NCBI RefSeq assembly: GCF_010894405.1
Contig: NZ_JAAIYA010000029.1
Coordinates: 62,001 to 126,000 of the forward strand
Length of the DNA stretch: 64,000 nucleotides
DNA from: Pyxidicoccus caerfyrddinensis
GTDB lineage: Bacteria > Myxococcota > Myxococcia > Myxococcales > Myxococcaceae
Direction: 5' to 3'
Shown here: piece after piece, positions 38,983 through 47,557 of the stretch
How the letters are laid out: each line of letters starts with the position of its first letter
Position numbering within the stretch: the first letter of the stretch is position 1
The notes under the pieces: generated by a model
What the model was told of the DNA's origin: nothing
The model's input: the letters and a program-made list of their open reading frames with translations, nothing else
The model's database searches: none
Made by a program: the position numbers and the translations under genes

Positions 38983-41900
38983 CGCGGAGCGATGCTGCTC
39001 GTGGCCGCGCTGCTCCTGCCCTTCGTGTCGGCGGCGCAGGGCCTGTCGTCGGACACGGCGTCGCAGGCGTCCACCATCGCCGGCCGGGTGTGCTGGGACG
39101 TCAATGGCGACGGGCGCTGTAGCGCGGACGAGCCGGGCCTGCCGGACGTGCGGCTGGTGCTCACCACCGGCCGCGAGGTGCGCACGGACGCGCACGGGCG
39201 CTACCACGTCAACGGCGTGGACTCGCGCATGCCGGATGCGACGGGCGGGCTGCACCTGCGTCCGGGTCGCCAGCGGCTGAAGGTGGACCCGCGCACGCTG
39301 CCGGCCGCCAGCCGGGTGAGCCCGGAGGCCGCCACGGTGGAGGTGCCGTGGGGCGCCGCCGCCCTCCAGGACTTCACCGTGCGCAGCGTGGCCATGCAGG
39401 CGCCGCCGCTGGCGCTCTCCTACGCGGCCGCGCCGCCCGTGGCCGAGCTGGTGGCGGGCGAGGGCGCCGTCCGCTTCCGCGTGGCTGGCAAGGCGGCGCC
39501 GGGAGACCGCGTCACCGTGGCCGGCGTGGCGGCGGAGGTGGACGCGCAGGGCGCGTGGAGCGCGCTCGTCCCGCTCGTGGTGGGGGAGAACACGCTGGCG
39601 ATTACCGCCACCGCTCCCGACGGCGCGGTGCGCCTCTTCCGTCAGCGCGTGGACGTGGTGCGCCGCGATGACGGTTGGCTGGTGGCGCCGCGTGCCGTGG
39701 AGCCGGCGGGCTCGCTCCAGCTTCCGGCCGGACGCGACGAGCAGGTGGCCAGCGGCACCACCCGGCTGCGCGTGGAGGCCCCGGAAGGCACGCGCGTGCG
39801 CACGCCGAAGGGCGAGAAGGTCGTGGGCCCGGACGGCAGCGTGGAGGTGTCCGTGACGCTGGAGCCGGGCCGCAACGCGGTGCCGCTCCACCTGGAGGTG
39901 CCGGGCGAGCCGCCGCGCGACGAGACGCTGGAGATTGCCGCCGCCGCGCGGCCCTTCGCGGTGGGCCTGCTGGACGTGGAGGCCACCTGGGCCCCCGCGG
40001 ACGGCGACGTGCAGCTGCGCGGCCGCGGCTCCGCCCACGCCGAATGGCGGCTGGCCGACGTGGAGCTCGTGGGCGAGCTGGACCTGCGCGACACCGACGG
40101 CCGCACGCTCAACGGCGCCAGCCTGCCGGACTGGCTGCGCCCGCGCCTGCCCGAGCGCTTCGAGCGCGTGCCGGACATCGACCTCACGCCCGTCGAGTGG
40201 GGCGACGACTCGGTGGCGCTCACGCCCAATGCGCCCGAGGGACGCCTGCGGCTGGAGGCCCGGCACGAGGACTACGGCCGCGCCGGCCTGGGCTCGTACC
40301 GGGCCCTGCTGCAGGACGGCGAGGTGGGCCGCTACCACCGGCCGCTCTTCGGCCCGTACGCGGAGCTGAAGACGAAGTCGCTGGAGGACTCGACGGCGCG
40401 CGCGGGCGTGGACGTGTTTGGCGGGAGCCTCTCGGACCCGAGCCGCCTGCTGACGGCGGTGCCCGCGCACGAAGAGCTGCGCGCCACCGGCGGCAGCCTC
40501 TACTACCTGGGCGCGGTGTCGGTGTCGGAAGGCTCCGAGCTGGTGCGCGTGGAGGTGCGCGACGGCGTCACCGGCCTGCCGCTGGCGGAGCGCCACCTGG
40601 TGCGCGGGCGCGACTACGACATCGACTACTTCTCCGGCCGCATCCTCCTGTCGCGCCCGCTGTCCTTCATCGCGGGCGAGTCCTGGCTGCGCACGGACTC
40701 GCCCACCGAGTCCCCCGAGCCGGTGCTGGTGGTGGACTACGCGGCGCTGCGGTCGGCGGACGCGCACGACTCGGCGGGCGGCGAGCTGTGGGGCGAGTGG
40801 CTCGGTGCGCGCCTGGGGCTCGCGGCGGTGCGCGAGGGACGCGAGGGCAAGCCCTACACGCTCTACACCGGCCGGGCGCGGGCGACGCTCGGTGCGTACA
40901 CGCTGACGGCGGAGGTGGCCTCCAGCCGGGGCACGGCGGTGGAGTCCGGCCGCTTCGGCGTGTCGGACGACGGCGGCCTCAGCTTCATCCGGCCCGCGGT
41001 GGGGCTCGGCACGGAGGGCGAGGCGCTGGGCCTGCGGGTGCGCGGGCCGGGGCCGCTGGGCGGTGGCGGCTCGGTGGACGCGGCCTTCCGCCTGCGCGCG
41101 AAGGGCTACTCGGACGGAGCGCACACGGAAGCGGCCCTGTTCCGGCAGACGTCGCTGCGCGTGCGCCAGCCCGTGAGCCGTCACCTGCAGCTGACGCTGC
41201 TGGCGGATGAGCGGCGCTCGGCCGACCCTCGCGAGCCCTTCGTGGACACGCCCTTCACCGCGCGATCGGTGGGCGCGGCCGTGGGCTGGGAGGAGGTGCT
41301 CTGGAGCGCGCGGCTGGAGGTGCGTGACTCGCGGCTGGGCGCGGCGGAGGTGGCGGGCGTGGGGCCGGCCCTCTTCGGAGGCCGCACCTCCGCGGGCGTC
41401 GCGGGCTCCATGCGCCTCTTCGGGCGCATGGAGCTGAGCGCGGCGCACCGGCAGATGCTCGCGCTGCACGGCGAGGGGCCGGGACGGGTGGATGACACCT
41501 TCACGTCGGCGGGCGTGGACGTGGACGTGGCGAAGGACACCCGCGTGGGCGTGCACGGCGGCTGGGGTCCGGAGCTGGGCCCGCGCGCGTGGGCCAACGT
41601 GGAGTCCCGGAGCGGGCAGGAGGTGTACTACGGCGGCTACTCGGTGGACGTGGACGGGCCGGACTTCGGCGCGGGCCGCACGCTGACGGGCGCGCGCACC
41701 GAGCTGCCCGACAGCGGCACCGCGCTCTTCGTCGAGGACGTGGGCGCGCATGACGCCACCTCCGTGCGGCTGGCGCGCGCGGTGGGACTCCAGCAGCAGG
41801 TGACGGGCGGCTTCAGCGTGGGCGCGCGGTACGAGCGCGGCGTGCGCAGCCTGCTCGACGTGGACACCGCGCTGAAGCGCGACGTGGCCGGCGTCTTCGG

Positions 41901-42585
41901 CCAGCTCGTGCTGGAGCGCCTGCGCGTGGAGGGCCGGGTGGAGCTGCGCCGCGAGGAGGGCACGCCGGAGCGCGGCTCCCGCACGCCGGTGGACCGCTTG
42001 CAGACGGTGGTGGCGCTGGCCACGCAGGCGGAGCTGCGTGAGGACGTGACGGCCTCGGGCCGCGTGGACTTCGCCCGCACCGAGGGTGCGGAGGCCTTGG
42101 AGGCGAGGTTCGTCGAGGGCTACGCGGCGGTGGCCTGGCGGCCCGGGCCGTGGCTGGTGGTGGCGCGCTACGGCCTCACCCGCGAGCTGCTGCCCGGCGC
42201 ACGCGCCGCGTTTGGCGAGCGGGCGCTGCAGCTCTTCTCACTGCTGCCGGCCGTCAAGCTGGGAGACCGCCTCTCCGTGGCGGCGGGCCTGCACGCGGGC
42301 CGCTCCAGTCTCGAGGACTCCGTGCGCTGGGTGTGGACCGGCACGGTGCGCCCCGCGGTGCGGGTGGTGGGAGGACTGGAAGTAGGCGCGGAACTCGCAC
42401 GCAGGACGGCATCCCCGGAAGGTGAGCGATTGACGGCGGTGAGGGCGGAGGTGGCATACCGGGTCGATGAGCGACTGCGATTGGCTGCCGGGTACACACT
42501 CCTGGGCTTCAGCGGCTTGGGGCTGACGGCCGAATCGACGGAGAATCAGGATCGGCTCTACCTGCGAGCCGAAGTGGCCTACTAG
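38977..42585 (+). CDS. Large outer-membrane beta-barrel protein with N-terminal SdrD/carboxypeptidase-regulatory-like domain
   Basis: 1,202-aa exported protein. The signal peptide is MRRGAMLLVAALLLPFVSAAQG, followed by a SdrD-B/Cna-B-like domain (about residues 30-110: GRVCWDVNGDGRCSADEPGLPDVRL). Ig-like modules follow (to about 330), then about 750 residues of alternating strands (many xVxAxxxRxxG patterns) ending in DRLYLRAEVAY. An aromatic C-terminal strand of this type is usual for outer-membrane barrels. It could be a porin-like pore or secretion conduit for the flanking surface proteins; the dimensions suggest a large barrel. Two in-frame starts 72 bp apart arise from the direct repeat: 38905 (overlapping the upstream stop) and 38977. 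I favour 38977 because the signal peptide begins there. Confidence 0.8.
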   Translation: MRRGAMLLVAALLLPFVSAAQGLSSDTASQASTIAGRVCWDVNGDGRCSADEPGLPDVRLVLTTGREVRTDAHGRYHVNGVDSRMPDATGGLHLRPGRQRLKVDPRTLPAASRVSPEAATVEVPWGAAALQDFTVRSVAMQAPPLALSYAAAPPVAELVAGEGAVRFRVAGKAAPGDRVTVAGVAAEVDAQGAWSALVPLVVGENTLAITATAPDGAVRLFRQRVDVVRRDDGWLVAPRAVEPAGSLQLPAGRDEQVASGTTRLRVEAPEGTRVRTPKGEKVVGPDGSVEVSVTLEPGRNAVPLHLEVPGEPPRDETLEIAAAARPFAVGLLDVEATWAPADGDVQLRGRGSAHAEWRLADVELVGELDLRDTDGRTLNGASLPDWLRPRLPERFERVPDIDLTPVEWGDDSVALTPNAPEGRLRLEARHEDYGRAGLGSYRALLQDGEVGRYHRPLFGPYAELKTKSLEDSTARAGVDVFGGSLSDPSRLLTAVPAHEELRATGGSLYYLGAVSVSEGSELVRVEVRDGVTGLPLAERHLVRGRDYDIDYFSGRILLSRPLSFIAGESWLRTDSPTESPEPVLVVDYAALRSADAHDSAGGELWGEWLGARLGLAAVREGREGKPYTLYTGRARATLGAYTLTAEVASSRGTAVESGRFGVSDDGGLSFIRPAVGLGTEGEALGLRVRGPGPLGGGGSVDAAFRLRAKGYSDGAHTEAALFRQTSLRVRQPVSRHLQLTLLADERRSADPREPFVDTPFTARSVGAAVGWEEVLWSARLEVRDSRLGAAEVAGVGPALFGGRTSAGVAGSMRLFGRMELSAAHRQMLALHGEGPGRVDDTFTSAGVDVDVAKDTRVGVHGGWGPELGPRAWANVESRSGQEVYYGGYSVDVDGPDFGAGRTLTGARTELPDSGTALFVEDVGAHDATSVRLARAVGLQQQVTGGFSVGARYERGVRSLLDVDTALKRDVAGVFGQLVLERLRVEGRVELRREEGTPERGSRTPVDRLQTVVALATQAELREDVTASGRVDFARTEGAEALEARFVEGYAAVAWRPGPWLVVARYGLTRELLPGARAAFGERALQLFSLLPAVKLGDRLSVAAGLHAGRSSLEDSVRWVWTGTVRPAVRVVGGLEVGAELARRTASPEGERLTAVRAEVAYRVDERLRLAAGYTLLGFSGLGLTAESTENQDRLYLRAEVAY

Positions 42586-42595
42586 GAGCCAAGCC

Positions 42596-45500
42596 GTGCG
42601 CGCCGCCATCCTCTTCATCCTCTGTGTGGGCATGGCCACGGCGGCATCCGCCACGACGACTCGTCCCGAGGTCGATGTTCCGGGCGTCCCCAACTTCGTG
42701 GATGTCTGGCGGCTTGGCGTCTTCTCGGTGTCCACGACGAACAAGGTGGAACTCAAGGATCACGACGCTGTGATTGGGGAGCTTTTCGCCACGGAGGTGG
42801 CTGGCACCTTCCTGTCCCCCTCGGGCTGCTTCGCTGCCGTGAAGGAAGACGGCACGTTGGTCAGCACCGGCAACTGCCTGCGGCCCGGGAACATCATCCC
42901 TCCAGGCGACAGCCTTACGCCCCAGGTACAGAGGGTGCGCTTCACACCCTCCGGGACTGGCTATGCCATGGTGAAGCCCGACAACCTCACGGTCCAGTTG
43001 CTGACCACGCTCCCGGCGAACACGGGCGAGCCGGCCTGGAACAAGATGTCGCCCTACGAGCTCCCATTCCGCTCGACGAGCGTGATGGGGGTGACAGAGA
43101 CGGCTGGAGGTGTCCCCCACGCCCTCTTCCACGTCATCTCGGGGACGACGGATTTCCTCTGGTATCAGGGGCGTGACCTGGTGGCCGAGGTCGACATCCC
43201 CGCCAACCTGGCGCAGGAGATGCCCACGACGGTGGACCTCATCGCCACGGAAGGGCCCGACCCCGTCGCCATCTACGGGAGCGACGCCGGTCTCTTCCGG
43301 GGACAGCTCAAGCCGCCGACAGGGCCCGGGCACATCGCCCCGTTCCTCCCCGTGACGATTCTCGATGGCGGGACACAGATGCGCATCGTCTCGGTGGACG
43401 TGAACACCGGCCAGGGAAGTGTGCATGGCGAGGGCTTCGGCCTGGCGGTGGGCATGGGCGACAACGGAGAGTTCGTGCTGTTGGGGGCCGTGCCGGCCGA
43501 CAGCGCGGCCGATGCCGGCACGCTTTGGCGCGTCAATCCGAAGGTCGACACCTCGGGGCTGCCGCTACCGTTGGAGGTGGGCTGTGTGGACTCCATCTTC
43601 TGCGCGATGATCTTCGAGCTCCCGGGAGAGGGGCCGGGCAACCTCTTCCTCTACACCAACGAGCATTCGCCCCTCATCGACGCGGGGACGCAGTCGTTGG
43701 ACATCTACGAGGCCGGCGGCACCGTGCCGCTGCGAATCACCGCGACGGATGATGACGGCGACGCGGTGCGTGTCTCGGTGGATTCCGCGGCGGCGGCGGG
43801 CCTGTTCGACGTGCGCGCCGGGTTGCAGCCGGACACGCTGGACCTGGAAGTCACGCCGCTAGGAGAAGTCTGCAAGACGGAGATGCGGGTGCTGAAGGTC
43901 TACGCCTCGGATGGCCTCGGGTCCCACGACACGTCCGTGGACCTGAGCGTCACGCTCAACAACGTGCAAGGCCCCGAGGCGCCCGGCGTGACACCCAGGG
44001 ATGCCGGGGTCGTCGCGGGCGAAACGCGGAAGCTGGTCTTCACGGCGACGCCGCCCGGAAGTGGGCCGTGCGCCACGGTGGGCTACCGCTGGACGTCGTC
44101 GCCGGAGCTCGTTTCGTCCCCGGACGGTACGGCCACCTTCACGCCGCCGCCCTCCCTGTGCAACGCGCAGGGCGTCACCTACACGTACAGCGTGCAGGGC
44201 CTGGACGAGGGCGGAAAGGCGTCCGATCCCACCTCCTTCTCGGTGTACGTGGCGCCCTGGGGACCGCCGCTGGCGCCCTTCGGGCAGGGCGCGGTGCGGG
44301 CGCTGGTCTCGGGACCGGACTCGGGAACCGACGTGTCGCCCGAGACGCCCCTGCATCCGTGCGACGTCGGCACACCGGGACTGCCCGAAGTGCAGACGGT
44401 GTGGCAGCTGAGCGACTCCGACGCGGGAGTGCCCCCGGCCTTCACGGTGCGGGACGCGGACGGCGGCACCGTCTCGCTGGAGTCTCCGGTGGTGAGCCCA
44501 CGGCTCCGGGTGGAGGCCGCCGCGTGCACGCGCTCGAGCCTGTCGTTCAGCGCCTTCAACCGCATCCAGACCGGTGCCGGTGGCGTGCAGGAGGGCCCCA
44601 AGGCCACGGTGCGCGTGGACGCGGTGCCGGCGGTGGAGGACGTCACCGCCGCCCAGCTCCAGCTGACGGCGGTGCCGACGGACGGGGGACAGGTGGAAAT
44701 CCAGCTGGGCACGTCCGTGCAGTGCACGGACGAGTACGAGCTGAAGGCGCAGCTGTCCCTGCGCGAGCTGGACGGCGGGACGGTGTCCGACGCGGTGGTG
44801 GACGTCCCGGGAAGCTGGACGCCCGGGTTTCCCGCCGCATGCTCGGCCCGGGACTACATCGTCCACGGTGAGCTCTTCGACGAGAGCACCGGCACGCGTC
44901 GCAACGGAGGCACGGCCGAGACGCAGGTGTCCGTGCCGGCGCTTCCGACGGAGCTGGGCGCCCTGGAGGGCGAGGCGCTGGTGGCCCGCTGCAACGAGAG
45001 CGCGACGGCCACGCTGACACAGACGATTCCCGCCAACGCGTGCCAGGCGGTGGACCTCACCTGGAAGCAGGTGGGCGGACCCGCGCTCGCGGAGGCGGAG
45101 CTGGGCGGCGCGCAAGTCACGGTGGCCACGCGCGACACGGGCCTGGAGGGGCTGGTGGGCGAGTCCATCGTGCTGAGCGTCACCGCGGACGCGGGCGGCG
45201 GCAACAGCACGACGACGCAGCATGTGGTGCCCATCACCGCGGCGCCCTTCGTGGACCTGACGCACGAGACGGAGTCACCCATCGGCTCGGAGACGGGCCT
45301 GGTGGGCGTGGTGGTGCAGTTGCGCAACACCTCCGGGTGCCAGGTGGGAAGCCTGCGCCACGTCGAGCACGTGGACAGCCTGGACTGGGTGCCCGGCAGC
45401 GTGAAGGTGGACGGCCGGCCCGTGGCGGAGCAGGCGGTGGAAGGCGGCTTCGTGGTGGACGGCGTGACGCTACCGGCCGGCGGCACCAGCGCGCTCACCT

Positions 45501-45700
45501 ACGTGGCGCGTCCCCGGCTGCTGACCTCGCCGCGCCTCGGTGGGGAGGTGTTCCTCAATGGCGTGCTGGTGTCGGGCACGGTTCCGGCGCCGCCGTCTTC
45601 CGGGTGCGGGTGCTCCAGCGGGGACGCGGGCTCGGCCCTGCTCGGGTTGCTGGCGCTGGCGCGGCTGCTGCGCCGCCGTCGTGACAGCGCGGCGGGCTAG
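42596..45700 (+). CDS. Large secreted surface protein with Ig-like domains and MYXO-CTERM sorting signal
   Basis: 1,034-aa exported protein, the last gene of the riboswitch-led operon. The signal peptide is RAAILFILCVGMATAASA. The N-terminal ~360 residues are propeller-like and less GC-rich than the rest. Several Ig/cadherin-like modules follow (for example ITATDDDGDAVRVSVDSAAA), including cysteine pairs. The C-terminus has SSGCGCSSGDAGS, a hydrophobic helix and RRRR, a textbook MYXO-CTERM signal. In myxobacteria this directs cleavage and attachment to the cell surface through a myxosortase. The start is GTG at 42596 with TAGGAG upstream, 10 bp after the barrel gene. Its stop overlaps that of the convergent regulator gene within CTAG. 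Confidence 0.85.
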   Translation: MRAAILFILCVGMATAASATTTRPEVDVPGVPNFVDVWRLGVFSVSTTNKVELKDHDAVIGELFATEVAGTFLSPSGCFAAVKEDGTLVSTGNCLRPGNIIPPGDSLTPQVQRVRFTPSGTGYAMVKPDNLTVQLLTTLPANTGEPAWNKMSPYELPFRSTSVMGVTETAGGVPHALFHVISGTTDFLWYQGRDLVAEVDIPANLAQEMPTTVDLIATEGPDPVAIYGSDAGLFRGQLKPPTGPGHIAPFLPVTILDGGTQMRIVSVDVNTGQGSVHGEGFGLAVGMGDNGEFVLLGAVPADSAADAGTLWRVNPKVDTSGLPLPLEVGCVDSIFCAMIFELPGEGPGNLFLYTNEHSPLIDAGTQSLDIYEAGGTVPLRITATDDDGDAVRVSVDSAAAAGLFDVRAGLQPDTLDLEVTPLGEVCKTEMRVLKVYASDGLGSHDTSVDLSVTLNNVQGPEAPGVTPRDAGVVAGETRKLVFTATPPGSGPCATVGYRWTSSPELVSSPDGTATFTPPPSLCNAQGVTYTYSVQGLDEGGKASDPTSFSVYVAPWGPPLAPFGQGAVRALVSGPDSGTDVSPETPLHPCDVGTPGLPEVQTVWQLSDSDAGVPPAFTVRDADGGTVSLESPVVSPRLRVEAAACTRSSLSFSAFNRIQTGAGGVQEGPKATVRVDAVPAVEDVTAAQLQLTAVPTDGGQVEIQLGTSVQCTDEYELKAQLSLRELDGGTVSDAVVDVPGSWTPGFPAACSARDYIVHGELFDESTGTRRNGGTAETQVSVPALPTELGALEGEALVARCNESATATLTQTIPANACQAVDLTWKQVGGPALAEAELGGAQVTVATRDTGLEGLVGESIVLSVTADAGGGNSTTTQHVVPITAAPFVDLTHETESPIGSETGLVGVVVQLRNTSGCQVGSLRHVEHVDSLDWVPGSVKVDGRPVAEQAVEGGFVVDGVTLPAGGTSALTYVARPRLLTSPRLGGEVFLNGVLVSGTVPAPPSSGCGCSSGDAGSALLGLLALARLLRRRRDSAAG

Positions 45701-47076
45701 AGGCCGAAGGTGATGCGGTGGCGGCGGCTCGGTGCCTCGGGCCGTTCTTCCAGCACGCTGAGCAGCTCCAGTCCGCGCAGCGTGGCCAGGGCCTGGCGCT
45801 CGGACAAATCCGTGAGGGCCAGCAGGTCCTCCACCGTCTTGCTGCCATCCGCGTATGCGAGCAGCAGCGCCTGCGGCCCCTGCAGCTTCAACTCGTGCAG
45901 GCCGTACGGCGGGTCCGCGGTGGGGAAGAGGCGGCGCGAGGGCGGCATGCGCTGGCGCAGGGCCACCAGCGTCTCCGTCTTCTCCACGCCCTCCAGCACC
46001 AGGTCGCCAGGGAAGACGGACAGCTTCACCAGGTCCGCGCGCTGGGGCCGCATGGCGCTGAAGCCGTACTGGCCCTCTGTCCACGTGAAGGTGGACCAGA
46101 GGATTTCCTTCACCTGCTCCTCCAGCAACTGCCGGCGCCGCGCGGCGTCCATGAGGCCCAGGCGCAGCATGGCCTCGCCGGTGCGCAGGCCGTGTTCCTT
46201 CGCGTACGCGGCCACCTCCGCCAGGCGGGACTCGGGCAGCACGCCCCGGCGGACGCAGAAGCGGCCGAAGCGCTCCTGCCCCAGGTTGGAGGCGGCGTAG
46301 ACGATTCGGCCGGACTCGAAGTAGACGACCTTGAGGACGGAGCCCTGCTTGAGCTTCAGCTCTCCGTGGTGGCGCGCCTCGTAGTACGCGTTGAGCAGCC
46401 GCGCGACGGAGGTGTCCTTGAGCTCTCCCGCGAGCGTCCACTCGGGCAGTGCGCCGCGCGGGGCGGCGGACGGGGACGCGGCGGCGCTCCACACCTTCTC
46501 GCGCCGCTGGAAGGGCAGCGGGAGGGCGTGCTCCCCGTCATCGTGCACGGGCAGCGCCTCCGTGTCCGCCACGGAGTGCAGGGGCGAGGAGGCCTCGCCG
46601 GAACCGGAGTCGGCGTCGGGGACGACCTCCTCCAGGACGATGAGGTCCTCACCGTCGAGCAGTTCGTCGGGGGGCGCGGCCTCCGGCACGGGCGGCGGGG
46701 CGCGGGGGACGGGGGCGACGCCGCCGGCCTCCTCCAGCGCGTCCATGACGGCGTTCAGCTCGAAGGGCTTGGCGAAGAAGGCGCGCGCGCCGTGGACCTG
46801 GACGGCCTCCTGGGCGAAGCGGTCCCCCTTGTAGACGCCGCTGACGGCGATGGCGGGGATGCCGTGGGCGCGCAGGGCGCTCAGCACCTCGCTGCCGCGG
46901 ATGTCGGGCAGGAGCAGGTCCACGAGGGCGACGTCCCATTTCGAGCCGGGGCCGAGCGCCTCCAGGGCGGCTTCGCCGGTGTACGCCGCCCGCGCCTCGT
47001 GACCGCGGCCCTGGGCCGCGGAGACGATGAGGGAGGCCAACTCGTGGTTGTCTTCGACGATGAGCAGTCGCGCCAT
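45697..47076 (-). CDS. Response regulator with C-terminal DUF4388/PATAN-type domain
   Basis: 459-aa cytoplasmic protein. Residues 1-120 are a receiver (MARLLIVEDNHELASLIVSA), with the phospho-acceptor Asp in VALVDLLLPD and the switch Lys in FFAKPFEL. An acidic linker of about 90 residues follows. From about 210, the DUF4388 (PATAN-like) domain starts with GELKDTSVARLLNAYYEARHH and contains GELKLKQGSVLKVVYFESGR. The C-terminal third (LRTGEAMLRLGLMD..., then a winged-helix-like end) completes the layout. DUF4388 regulators are abundant in myxobacteria; their partners are often small GTPases or motility systems. The start at 47076 is chosen because a receiver begins there. It is divergent from the glyoxalase-like gene (27 bp apart). 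Confidence 0.85.
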   Translation of the reverse strand: MARLLIVEDNHELASLIVSAAQGRGHEARAAYTGEAALEALGPGSKWDVALVDLLLPDIRGSEVLSALRAHGIPAIAVSGVYKGDRFAQEAVQVHGARAFFAKPFELNAVMDALEEAGGVAPVPRAPPPVPEAAPPDELLDGEDLIVLEEVVPDADSGSGEASSPLHSVADTEALPVHDDGEHALPLPFQRREKVWSAAASPSAAPRGALPEWTLAGELKDTSVARLLNAYYEARHHGELKLKQGSVLKVVYFESGRIVYAASNLGQERFGRFCVRRGVLPESRLAEVAAYAKEHGLRTGEAMLRLGLMDAARRRQLLEEQVKEILWSTFTWTEGQYGFSAMRPQRADLVKLSVFPGDLVLEGVEKTETLVALRQRMPPSRRLFPTADPPYGLHELKLQGPQALLLAYADGSKTVEDLLALTDLSERQALATLRGLELLSVLEERPEAPSRRHRITFGL

Positions 47077-47103
47077 GGACGCGCAGACCATAGCATCCGC
47101 GCC

Positions 47104-47490
47104 ATGGACGTTCAGGGCTTCCATCATGTTGCAATCCAGGCGAAGGACCTCGAGCGGGTGACGGCCTTCTACCGGGACCTGCTCGGCTTCCCGGAGCTGA
47201 CCCGGCACCTGCGGCCGGACGGCTCCCTGAGGAGCATCTGGGTGGGCGTGCCTGGAGGTGGCTTCCTGGCCATCGAGGCGGCGGGCTCGGACCCGGAGTC
47301 CCTCCCGTTCCGCCACGAGCGGCCGGGCCTGCTGCTGTTGGCCTTCCGGATTCCGAAGGCGGCCCGGGCCGGGGTGGTGGAGACCTTTGCCCGGGCGGGG
47401 GTGCCGCTGGAGCACGAGACGCGCTGGTCCGTGTACGTGAGGGACCCGGAGGGCAACCGGGTGGCGCTCAGCCACCACCCGGAGGACTAG
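47104..47490 (+). CDS. VOC/glyoxalase-family protein
   Basis: 128-aa single vicinal-oxygen-chelate domain. The first beta-alpha-beta-beta-beta unit starts FHHVAIQAKDLERVTAFYRD, with His7/His8 as possible metal ligand. The second carries RDPEGNRVALSH near the C-terminus, with the usual Glu. The family includes glyoxalase I, ring-cleaving dioxygenases and antibiotic-resistance proteins; nothing here decides the substrate. ATG at 47104 is 27 bp from the start of the divergent response regulator. Confidence 0.85.
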   Translation: MDVQGFHHVAIQAKDLERVTAFYRDLLGFPELTRHLRPDGSLRSIWVGVPGGGFLAIEAAGSDPESLPFRHERPGLLLLAFRIPKAARAGVVETFARAGVPLEHETRWSVYVRDPEGNRVALSHHPED

Positions 47491-47557
47491 CGCCGCCCGC
47501 ACCCGGCGGCGGGCGTGCTTGCGGAGCGGGACGGGGCACGGCTACAAGCTTCAGGCC

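Noticed and set aside
38755..41751. 998-codon minus-strand frame opposite the barrel gene
   Set aside because: Same reason; composition is His/Arg/Ala-rich and the plus-strand gene has signal peptide and barrel strands.
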